From assembly GCA_041432705.1 (NCBI GenBank), contig JAPWAE010000004.1, forward strand, positions 185,876 through 249,875: a stretch of DNA of 64,000 nt, read 5' to 3'. This document shows positions 14,235-22,100 of the stretch, in pieces (the stretch's first letter is position 1; the number at the start of each line of letters is the position of its first letter). The notes beneath the pieces are model-generated. The model was not told the DNA's origin. It did no database searches and saw nothing but the letters and a program-made list of their open reading frames with translations. Source of the stretch: Pauljensenia sp018375675 (GTDB lineage: Bacteria > Actinomycetota > Actinomycetes > Actinomycetales > Actinomycetaceae). Both the position numbers and the translations under genes were made by a program.

Positions 14235-14882
14235 TCAATCGATCGCCGAACTCCCCCACCGACGTCGCACGAGGCCGCCCTCGGGCAGGGACTCAGCGTC
14301 AATAAAGAAAGCGATATGGTCGGCCCACTGGCCACCGATGTGCATAAAGCGCGGACGCAGCCCCTCCTCCACGAGGCCGAGGCCTCGACACACACCCAAA
14401 GAGCGCTCATTCTCGGGACGCACGCACACCTCGACGCGGTGCAGGCCGAGCTCGCCGACGACGAGGTCGAGGACTAGCGCCGCGACCAAGGATCCCAGGC
14501 CTCGGCCCGACCATTCCGAGACGATCCAGTAGCCAAGCATGCCCATCGACATCGCACCCCAGTGCACGTTGGAGATGGAGAACTGGCCGACGAAGCGCCC
14601 ATCGATCTGGACGCCGAAGATCAGGCCGGTGCCCTCACGATGATCGCGATCGGCGCGACGCATGTACTGCGAGAACGTCGGGATGTGTTCGAGCGTGTCC
14701 GGGGGCAGGGTCGCCTCCCAGGGGCGCAGCCAGTGCCCGTCGGTGCGACGCACGGCGTCGAGGGCGCGATGCTCCTCGCCGCGCACGGGGCGCACGACGA
14801 GCTCCCGCGGGCGCGGATTCGACTCAGTGCCGCTGCGCAGGAAGCCGCGGCCGACCGGGTCGGCCACGCGCAGCGTGAGCAT
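14235..14882 (-). CDS. rimJ: RimJ-type GNAT N-acetyltransferase
   Basis: This 215-residue GNAT-family protein is of the RimJ/RimL type, which acetylates N-terminal alanine or serine of ribosomal proteins; the target here is unproven. The acceptor region reads RPWEATLP near the start. The acetyl-CoA loop is in GYWIVSEWSGRGLGSLVAAL, and the C-terminal part has RVEVCVRPENERSLGVCRGLG. I chose the ATG at 14882. The longer frame from 14948 would overlap moeA by 19 bases and adds an Arg/Cys-rich segment not typical of the family, but it cannot be excluded. It follows galU and moeA as in M. tuberculosis. Confidence 0.82.
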   Translation of the reverse strand: MLTLRVADPVGRGFLRSGTESNPRPRELVVRPVRGEEHRALDAVRRTDGHWLRPWEATLPPDTLEHIPTFSQYMRRADRDHREGTGLIFGVQIDGRFVGQFSISNVHWGAMSMGMLGYWIVSEWSGRGLGSLVAALVLDLVVGELGLHRVEVCVRPENERSLGVCRGLGLVEEGLRPRFMHIGGQWADHIAFFIDAESLPEGGLVRRRWGSSAID

Positions 14883-14929
14883 CTCAATGTCGCGCCCCCA
14901 CACGCACCGGGGACGCCGGAGGAAACATT

Positions 14930-16156
14930 TCATTCGAGGACCAGGCACTGCAGGCGGTCACCCGCGCGCACCGTCGTCACATCCTCGGGGACGACCGCAA
15001 GAGCGTTGGAGTCCGCGAGCGCGGACAGCAGCAACGAGGCCGGGGTGCCCATGACGGCGGCGTTGTAGCCGGAGCGGGGGGAGCCGGTGAGGCGCACGCG
15101 CACGAACTCGCGGCGGCCTCGCGGGGAGTACCAGGAGCGGTCGATGGCGGCGCGCACGACGGGGCGGTTGACGGCGGTCCAGCCCTGCATGTGGCGCAGC
15201 GTGGGGCGGACGAACACCTCGAAGCACACCTGGGCGGAGACGGGGTCACCGGGCAGACAGACGATGGGAGTGCCGGGCTGACCGTCCTCGGCGCCGACGG
15301 TGCCCACACCCATGATGTGGCCGGGCCAGGCGGCAACGTTGTCAAAGCGGACGGTGCCGAGTGCACCGAGGACCTCGCGGACGGTGTCGCCACTGCCGTA
15401 GGAGATGCCGCCGGTGGTCAGGATCAGGTCCGCGCGCACCAGCTGATCCTCGATGGTCTCGCGCAGGCGAGCGCGCTCATCCGGGACGGCGGCGACGCGG
15501 AAGGTCTGTGCGCCGGCGTCAGCAACGGCCGTCGACAGGGCGTGACCGTTCGCATCGAAGACGGTGCCGGGGCGGGCCTCGCCACCAGGCTCGACGATCT
15601 CGTCGCCGATCGAGATGATAACGACGCGCGGGCGCGGGTGGACCAGCACGCGGTCGCGGCCCACACCGGCGAGGAGGGCCATCTGGCGGGCACCGATACG
15701 CGTGCCGGAGCGCAGCACCGTGTCACCCTGCGCAACATCCTCCGCGCGACGGCGAATGTTCTCGCCATTGGCGGGGGCGGTGCGCAGAGCGACCTGGGCG
15801 ATGCCGTGGTCCGTGAACTCGAGGGAGACCACGGCCTCGGCGCCCGAAGGCATGGGCGCGCCGGACGCGATGCGGATCGCGGTGCCGGGCACGAGGGCGG
15901 CCGGATCGACAGCTCCGGCGCGGATCTCCTCGGTGACGGGAAGCGTCACCGGCGACTCCAGGGTGGCTCCCTCACAGTCACGGATGCGAACAGCGTATCC
16001 GTCGCACGCCGACAGGTCGGCGACCGGGAGGTTGAAGGGGGCCTGCACGTCCTCTGCGAGCACGCAGCTGACCGCGTCAGCAAGCTGAACGTCGAGCGGC
16101 GGCAGCGCGTGGGCAACGGCCATGCAGTCCTGGTAGAAGTCGGCAACGCTTCGCAT
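14930..16156 (-). CDS. moeA: Molybdopterin molybdenumtransferase MoeA
   Basis: MoeA inserts molybdate into adenylylated molybdopterin, the last step of molybdenum cofactor synthesis, in the cytoplasm. The 408-residue length is typical. Diagnostic segments are LPVADLSACDGYAVR near residue 45, IRIASGAPMPSGAEAVVSLE near residue 100, RPRVVIISIGDEIVEPG with the MoCF-fold loop, and ITTGGISYGSGD-like and VCLPGDPVSA segments. The ATG at 16156 follows the galU stop by only 5 bp with GAGG as ribosome site, so the two are translationally linked. A likely client is the molybdopterin fusion enzyme at 9096-10661. Confidence 0.95.
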   Translation of the reverse strand: MRSVADFYQDCMAVAHALPPLDVQLADAVSCVLAEDVQAPFNLPVADLSACDGYAVRIRDCEGATLESPVTLPVTEEIRAGAVDPAALVPGTAIRIASGAPMPSGAEAVVSLEFTDHGIAQVALRTAPANGENIRRRAEDVAQGDTVLRSGTRIGARQMALLAGVGRDRVLVHPRPRVVIISIGDEIVEPGGEARPGTVFDANGHALSTAVADAGAQTFRVAAVPDERARLRETIEDQLVRADLILTTGGISYGSGDTVREVLGALGTVRFDNVAAWPGHIMGVGTVGAEDGQPGTPIVCLPGDPVSAQVCFEVFVRPTLRHMQGWTAVNRPVVRAAIDRSWYSPRGRREFVRVRLTGSPRSGYNAAVMGTPASLLLSALADSNALAVVPEDVTTVRAGDRLQCLVLE

Positions 16157-16161
16157 AGTTG

Positions 16162-17085
16162 TTAGTCCTCGAGCTTGGAGCGCAGGAACTCCTTGAGTTC
16201 CGCTCCAAGCGCCGGGTCCTCAAGGGCGAGCGTGACGTTGGCTTCGAGGTAGCCGAGTTTGTCCCCGGTGTCGAAGCGTCGCTCGTCGATGACTACACCG
16301 TACAACCCTCCACCCTCTTCTTCGGGGAGGTCGATCATGCGCGCGTACCCATCTGTGAGCTGATACTCACCGCCGGCGCCCGGTTCGATGTTCTCGAGGG
16401 CCGTGAACACAGCCGGGTCGAGCAGGTAGCGGCCGACGACCGCGTACTCGGACTTGACCTCTTCGAGCGGGGGCTTCTCGGTGACGTCGGTGATGCGCAT
16501 GAGCTGGCCTTCTTCGAGGTCGACACCCTCGGGGATCGGCAGAACCTCGACGGCGGTCGAGGCGTAGGCCGTGGCCTGCTCGGGGGTGACCTTCAGCAGG
16601 GCGACGACGGTGCCGCCCAGGGCACCGCGCACCTGGATCATCTTGCGCAGCAGCTGCGAGCCGGGCTCCATGAGGTCGTCGGGCAGCAGGACCGCGCAGG
16701 GGGCGTCGCCCACGTGGGACTTGGCCTGCAGGATCGCGTGGCCGAGGCCGAGGGGGTGGCCCTGGCGCACGGAGTGGACGCGCGCATACTTCTTGTACTC
16801 GTTGACGTACTCGAGGGCCTTTTCCTTGCCGGCCTTCTCCAGGTCGGCCTCGAGGCCGGGTTCGGCGTCGAAGTAGTCTTCGATCGACTGCTTGCCGGCG
16901 CGGGTCACGAAGAGGATATCTTCGATGCCGGCATCCGTGGCCTCGCGAACGATGTATTCGATCGAGGGCCGGTCAACGACGGGCAACATTTCCTTGGGCA
17001 CAGACTTCGTGATGGGCAGGAAGCGGGTTCCGCGACCGGCCGAGGGAACGACAGCGTGCACTACTGGCTGGTTTTTATCTGACAT
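16162..17085 (-). CDS. galU: UTP--glucose-1-phosphate uridylyltransferase GalU
   Basis: GalU makes UDP-glucose from UTP and glucose-1-phosphate for cell-wall and polysaccharide synthesis. The 307-residue protein shows the nucleotidyltransferase signature VVPSAGRGTRFLPITKSVPK at residues 12-31, the GHPLGLGHAI segment, and LLPDDL for metal and UTP binding. The gene heads the galU-moeA-rimJ operon and diverges from the MTHFS gene across only 40 bp, so their promoters must overlap or face each other closely. Confidence 0.96.
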   Translation of the reverse strand: MSDKNQPVVHAVVPSAGRGTRFLPITKSVPKEMLPVVDRPSIEYIVREATDAGIEDILFVTRAGKQSIEDYFDAEPGLEADLEKAGKEKALEYVNEYKKYARVHSVRQGHPLGLGHAILQAKSHVGDAPCAVLLPDDLMEPGSQLLRKMIQVRGALGGTVVALLKVTPEQATAYASTAVEVLPIPEGVDLEEGQLMRITDVTEKPPLEEVKSEYAVVGRYLLDPAVFTALENIEPGAGGEYQLTDGYARMIDLPEEEGGGLYGVVIDERRFDTGDKLGYLEANVTLALEDPALGAELKEFLRSKLED

Positions 17086-17125
17086 ACTTCACAGAGTAGC
17101 GAAGAAACCGCCCAAGAGGGAGACG

Positions 17126-17770
17126 ATGGCCACAAAGACAACTCTCCGTGCGGAGATGCGTAGCCGGCGCCGCGCCCGGCGCGCTGGCACACCCACACTC
17201 GAGGCCCCTTTCACCTCGGAATTCAGTCCCTCCCCTATTCCCGTGCGCAACCGCGCCGAAGCAGAGGGAATCGCTCGCCAGATCCGCGCCCTGGCCTCGT
17301 CGATGGGCGGAGTCACCCTGCCCGCGCTGTTCGCGCCCACCCCCCTCGAGCCCGACATGTCCCTCGCGCTCGGATTGTTCCCCCGCGCACTCCTGCCCGT
17401 CCTCCTCGACGAGGCCGGGGCTCCCCTCAGCGAACCGCGCTGGGGATTGTGGGAGGCGGGCCGGGCGTTGGTGACGCTTGGGCGACCTCCCGCTCAGCCG
17501 GACGGTGAGGCGCGGGGCGCGGAGTCGCTCAAGGAGGCGGATCTGATCATCATTCCGGCGCTCGCCGCATCCGCGGACGGGACCCGTCTCGGCCAGGGCG
17601 GAGGCTGGTACGACCGCGCGCTCATGCACCGCTGCCCCGGCACCCCGGTCGTTGCGGCAATTTTTGACGACGAGGTACTGGAGGCCGGAGTAATTCCTGC
17701 GGAGCCTCACGACGTTCCCGTTGACGCGATTGCGACGCCGACACGCACGATTGCAACAAACGTCCGATAG
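17126..17770 (+). CDS. 5-formyltetrahydrofolate cyclo-ligase family protein (MTHFS)
   Basis: This 214-residue protein is of the 5-formyl-THF cyclo-ligase family, which converts 5-formyl-THF to methenyl-THF with ATP. The C-terminal signature GQGGGWYDRAL is clear, as is the N-terminal basic region ending in RAEMRSRRRARR for nucleotide binding. The ATG at 17126 has an AGAGGGA site; the longer open frame upstream would run into galU. It sits divergent to galU exactly as Rv0992c does in M. tuberculosis. The N-terminal third is less conserved than usual and carries an extra Pro/Ala-rich stretch. Confidence 0.85.
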   Translation: MATKTTLRAEMRSRRRARRAGTPTLEAPFTSEFSPSPIPVRNRAEAEGIARQIRALASSMGGVTLPALFAPTPLEPDMSLALGLFPRALLPVLLDEAGAPLSEPRWGLWEAGRALVTLGRPPAQPDGEARGAESLKEADLIIIPALAASADGTRLGQGGGWYDRALMHRCPGTPVVAAIFDDEVLEAGVIPAEPHDVPVDAIATPTRTIATNVR

Positions 17771-18063
17771 GCCTTTTTCCAGTGTTTTTCCTGTTAACCG
17801 CAACGCCAACGGCCGTTTGTCACACACCTCTCACACCGGACTTTTCGGCCTAAAATCACAGATCGCTGACCGAATTACAAAAAGTGCGACGAACATTACT
17901 CCCTAATCACTGTCCGTAAGACAAAAGTCCCCACTAGTGTTTGCAACGGTAAACGAGCGCCGACGCGGCGCGCGCTCCCCGGTGGCACAGAGCCGCCACG
18001 CCGAGGCACTTCGGCGATTCAGACTTGCCGGTCCGGCCGGCCTCATTCAACACAGGAGAAGCC

Positions 18064-18462
18064 ATGCTCAAGGGTTTCAAGGAATTCATCTCTCGCGGTA
18101 ACGTCGTCGAGCTCGCCGTCGGTGTCATCATCGGTGCCGCCTTCAAGAACATCGTCGACGCCCTGGTCGACGGCATCATCAACCCGCTGATCGCGGCCGT
18201 CATCGGCAAGCCCGATTTCTCGGACGCCTTCATCCTCACCCTGAACGGTAGCGACGTGAAGTTCGGCCTGCTGATCACCGCCATCATCAACTTCATCCTC
18301 ATGGCCTTCGCGATCTACTTCTGCATCGTGGTGCCCATGAACGCCCTCAACGCCCGCCGCCAGAAGGCTGCGGACGAGGCTCCCGAGCCCGAGGTCTCCG
18401 ACGAGGTCAAGCTCCTCACGGAGATCCGCGACGCCCTCGCCCAGGGCACGCCGCGCCACTGA
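18064..18462 (+). CDS. mscL: Large-conductance mechanosensitive channel MscL
   Basis: MscL is a homopentameric membrane pore that opens under hypo-osmotic stress. The 132-residue protein has the N-terminal amphipathic segment MLKGFKEFISRGNVVELAVG, TM1 (residues 13-45, GVIIGAAFKNIVDALV), the periplasmic loop, TM2 (FGLLITAIINFILMAFAIYF) and the charged C-terminal helix. The ATG has an AGGAGA site at 18053-18058; the longer open frame upstream has no support. It stands alone, with a 293-bp gap upstream in which I see no gene and a strong terminator downstream. Confidence 0.96.
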   Translation: MLKGFKEFISRGNVVELAVGVIIGAAFKNIVDALVDGIINPLIAAVIGKPDFSDAFILTLNGSDVKFGLLITAIINFILMAFAIYFCIVVPMNALNARRQKAADEAPEPEVSDEVKLLTEIRDALAQGTPRH

Positions 18463-18490
18463 GCATCTGATCCCTCCTTGTGAGGGGCGA

Positions 18491-18528
18491 AGGCGGGGCC
18501 GATGCGATTGCATCGGCCCCGCCTTTTT
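18491..18528 (+). terminator. Terminator of mscL
   Basis: A perfect 15-bp stem, AGGCGGGGCCGATGC (18491-18505) with GCATCGGCCCCGCCT (18510-18524), has a GATT loop and is followed by a T-run to 18528. Confidence 0.93.
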
Positions 18529-18608
18529 GTATTAACAGCGCTCCGGCCGCCCCGGCTCCCTCCCACCGTCGTTGTGCTGCAGCACCCCATCACGCACACT
18601 TCCCCTCA

Positions 18609-18721
18609 AATCTCGCACATAATTCAACCCGGTCACTTTTGATTACCCCAAGAAAACGCTGTAATTGCAACGACGTTATTTCAATAGCTGAAATAGTCTG
18701 CGAGGAATTACGTGCGAGATT
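18609..18721. repeat. 113-bp AT-rich segment bounded by 17-bp inverted repeats
   Basis: AATCTCGCACATAATTC (18609-18625) pairs with GAATTACGTGCGAGATT (18705-18721), 16 of 17 matching. Inside is a smaller hairpin TATTTCA-ATAGC-TGAAATA (18677-18695). The interior is clearly richer in A and T than the surrounding DNA. It could be a miniature mobile-element remnant, a structured RNA or a protein-binding site. Confidence 0.7.
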
Positions 18722-18793
18722 GGTGGGAACGACGTGATCGAGCGAGGAGCCACTCCACAGACCCCCGCACGAACATCTGTCGGGCAGCGCCGC

Positions 18794-18928
18794 CCGGATA
18801 ACACGCCTATCCGGATAGGTAAACAACATCCGGATAGGTAATGAAGATCCGGATAGCTTAATAACCTATCCAGATGCGCATAACCTATCCAGATGTGCAC
18901 AACCTATCCAGATGCGCACAACCTATCC
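18794..18928. repeat. Dyad array B: GGATAGGTT units every 19 bp, inverted about 18861
   Basis: Left units start at 18813 and 18832 (GGATAGGTA) and 18851 (GGATAGCTT). Right units AACCTATCC start at 18863, 18882, 18901 and 18920. All steps are 19 bp, and the centre is AAT as in array A. The asymmetric inner pair GGATAGCTT...AACCTATCC is the same as in array A read in the opposite direction. The right-hand unit is close to AACCTATCCAGATGCGCAT. Confidence 0.85.
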
Positions 18929-18952
18929 GGACACCCGCGCCTACGCCAGCCC

Positions 18953-19174
18953 CTACGCGCGCGCCTGCGCGTGCGGCGGCACATTCTCGAGCAGGCGCGC
19001 GTCGTTGGCGCCGTCGCCCCGGTCGGGGGCGTCTGCCATGGAGCCGGGGCGCGTATCCTCGGGGCGCACGCGATCCTCCCAGGAGGGCGGCAGGCCCTCC
19101 TCGATGAGGCGGCGGTCCACGTCGGATACGTAGCGGGCGACCCGGCGACGCTTACGCGGCGTCGGCTCACTCAT
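18953..19174 (-). CDS. Small basic protein of unknown function, coupled to the helicase-like gene
   Basis: This is a 73-residue ORF whose start ATG (19174) overlaps the stop of the upstream 1403-residue gene in the sequence ATGAGTGA, an 8-base overlap typical of translational coupling. The N-terminus is strongly basic (TPRKRRRVAR). The middle reads VSDVDRRLIEEGLPPSWEDR and VRPEDTRPGSM, and the tail looks disordered. There is no signal peptide or membrane segment. I do not recognise it. Support comes from the coupling and from protein-like composition, so it is probably real but unproven. Confidence 0.55.
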   Translation of the reverse strand: MSEPTPRKRRRVARYVSDVDRRLIEEGLPPSWEDRVRPEDTRPGSMADAPDRGDGANDARLLENVPPHAQARA

Positions 19175-22100
19175 CGGAGGATTCCTCCGGCTGCGCGTCA
19201 TCGGAAGCCGAGGCCTCGTCAGATTCCTGCGCGCTCACCGCGGGCTTCGTGCGACGCACGACGTTGCCTAGAACCGCGTCGGACTGGAACCCGCGTCGCG
19301 TGATGCCCAGGGCCTCGCGCAGCTCTTCGGCGGTCTCCAGGTCGGTGCGCTCGACGCCGTCGGAACGCACCCAGGCGGCCATCTCATCGAGCTGGTCATC
19401 GGAGTAGGCGGCCAGCGGCAGGCCCTTGGCGATCGCGGGGCGCGGACCACGGTTTTCTTCGGAGGCGCGCTCCTTGCGCTTGATGGCCAGCAACATGCCG
19501 GTGGTGTCCTCGTCGGCCTTCTTGCGGCGCTTGGATTCCTCGTCGAGGCCGTCGTCCAGCATCGGCATGCGCGGGGAGTCCGAGGCGTCTGCGGTGTCCT
19601 CAGCATCGTCTGTCACCTCGGCACCGTCCTCAGAGGAAGCCTCGTCCACGCGTTCTTCCAGCCGCTCGTCCGCGGCCTCGTCATCGGCGATACGCTCGGG
19701 GACCTCGACGACGGGTTCATCGTCGGTGGTGTGCAGCTTTTCGAGCGCATCCAGGACGGCATCGACGACAAGTGATGCCTCCTTGTCGGGGTCGATGAAC
19801 AGGGGCATCGACAGGGCGGTGTAGACCGCCCAGCCCTGCGCCTCGAGCCAGCGGGGACGAGCGCGGTCGCGCACGCGCTGGCTGGGCTCCGCCAGGTACT
19901 CCTCGTCGTCCGTGAGTACCGCCAGGAGCAGGCGCCCCGGAGACTCCGGGTGACCGATCGCGAGCGGGATACGCATGCCGCCGGGGATACCGACGTTCGC
20001 GACGACCTCGAGGCCTCGCGAGTACAGGTGCTCGGCGAGGTCGACGAGCAGGCGGTCCGGTTCGCCGGCCAGGACAGGCCAAGCGTCCATGCCCTCGCCC
20101 GCGTGCCCCTCGGCGATCTCCAGGAGATCGACGAGCATACGCGAACCCTCGTGGCCGAGGCGGTCGCGGTCGATCTCCGCGCTGTGCAGGGCGGAGACGA
20201 GCATCAGGTCGCCACGCACGACGCGCAGGACCTCGGCGAGCGCGTCCGCGCCGTCCTCGCTCGACAGGACGCCGAAGTCGTGAATGACGCGCCCGTGCGG
20301 GGTCTTCGCGAACCCGACTGACAGAATGAGCGATTCGCGGGTCAGGCCGGCCACCTGATCGGGGCCGACGACGACGAAGGGTTCCGCGGTCGCGGGATCA
20401 AAGAACGAGGCCAGGCCGGGTTCGTCGGCCTTCACGCTCTCCAGGGCCTCGCGGATGCGCTGCGCGTGCCGCTCGGACAGGGCGACGACCGCGAGGGAAC
20501 GCTCCGGAGCCTCGACCGCGTGTTCGATGACGGCATCGACGACTGCACGCACCTCGGCGGCGGTTGATTCGATCGCGTGCGCACCGGGCGCGGGCATTCC
20601 CGTCGCCTCCACCCAGCGGGCGGACACGGGCGCATTCGCGGCAGTCCACGGGACGGGGATGCCGGCGTGCTCGTAGCCGTAGCGGGCGAGCAGCAGGGCC
20701 ACCTGATCGTTGAGGCGGCGCGGACCGGGCTCGACGCGCACGACCGGCAGGACGCCCGCGAGCTCGCGGGTCGCGCCGCCCTCCGAGGCGCCGGTCAGAT
20801 CGTCGATGACGACCAGCTGGTGGCCGCGCGCAATGATGGGAGCCAGCTCGGCGAGCGGCAGGCCGTCAGCACCGTCCAGGACGACGACGTCGACGGTACG
20901 CCCCGTCGGCGCGAGCACCGGAACCATTGAGGGCACCGTCATGAGGACGGGCAGCAGGTGGCGCACGAGCGGGTACGACGCGAGCAGGTCCAGGTCACAG
21001 GGAGCCGTCCCATTGCCGAGCAGCTCGCGCAGCTCCTCGTACTGGCTGGGCCGGGCCGCCAGGGCGTTCGTGCGGATTCGGCGCACGCCCGTGATGGCCT
21101 GCGGGATGAGCGAGGCCACCTGGGCCTCGTCAAGCTCGCAGCCCTCACGCGCCAGGTCCTCAAGGGAGGCGGGGTCCACTCCGCCGAGCGCAGGCTGGGA
21201 GGCGAGCATGGCGCGCAGCAGCGACGCCCACCACGCGAGGTCGAGCTCGGTGTCGATCGCGGCGTCCTCAACCTCACGATCGGCGAGGTCCTGGGCGAGC
21301 TTGTCGAGGCCGTGAGCGGCCAGGCGCTCGCGCATCTGCAGGCGCGCGGGCACCTCGCGGGCGGCGGAGGTGTCGCCGGCCCAGCGTTCGATGAGGGTCG
21401 TCAGGCGCTGCAGGTGCGTGCCCACCAGGTCCGGCTCTTCGGCCGCGAACACGGGGGCGATGGCGTCGAGGTCATCGCGCACGGCGTCCGTCAGTGCCGA
21501 AATCTCACCGATCTTCGCGGGGAGGATGGGCCACGAGTCGTCGCCGCAGACCGCGCACCACGCGTCGCGGCGTTCCTGGACGCGAATGAGGGCACGGTGC
21601 AGGTCGGGCACGTGCACGCCCGGGCGCACGAGGTCCTGCGCCTGCTTGACGAGGCGGTTGCGCTCGGAACGGCCCATCGAAATATCGTGGTCCTTGCGCC
21701 ACTGCTTGGGTGCGGTTGCGATCACCATGTCGGCGGCGCTGCGCTCGAACACGCGGGGCAGAAAGACGTCGAGGACGTCGGCGATGCCGTCGAACATGGC
21801 GAGCTGGCGGTCCCACTGGGCGAGCGTGCCGGCGGGCTTGATGCCGGCCTCGCCGGCGACGGCCGCAATATGCACGCGCAGCTCGGGCAGGGTCTTGGAG
21901 AGGCGGTCGACGCGCAGCAGGACGTCGGAGGCCTGTTCGTCGGAGGTCAGGACGGCGTTGCCCCATGCGGAGGAGGCGGAGCCCTTGAGGGTTCCAGAAG
22001 CCAGGGCCTCGCGCAGCAGGGCGCGGGCGCTCTCACCCTGATCAACAGCGATGTCGTAGAGGGTCTTTTCGTCCAGGCGCACGCGGGTCGTGGGCGCGTC

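Larger units (their letters stand above)
18529..18952. other. Non-coding, locally AT-rich gap with two palindromic elements
   Basis: There is no credible gene between the mscL terminator and the end of the small ORF at 18953. The gap contains the 113-bp inverted repeat at 18609-18721 and the second 19-bp-period dyad array at 18794-18928, each listed separately. Confidence 0.7.

Noticed and set aside
18676..18900. Short open frames running through dyad array B (and similar ones through array A)
   Set aside because: The 19-bp repeat produces repeated short peptides in changing frames; no ribosome site and no agreement between the two loci.
12003..18928. CRISPR array interpretation of the 19-bp repeats
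   Set aside because: Units are 9 bp with 10-bp spacers that are themselves similar, the two halves are mirrored, and no cas gene is present.
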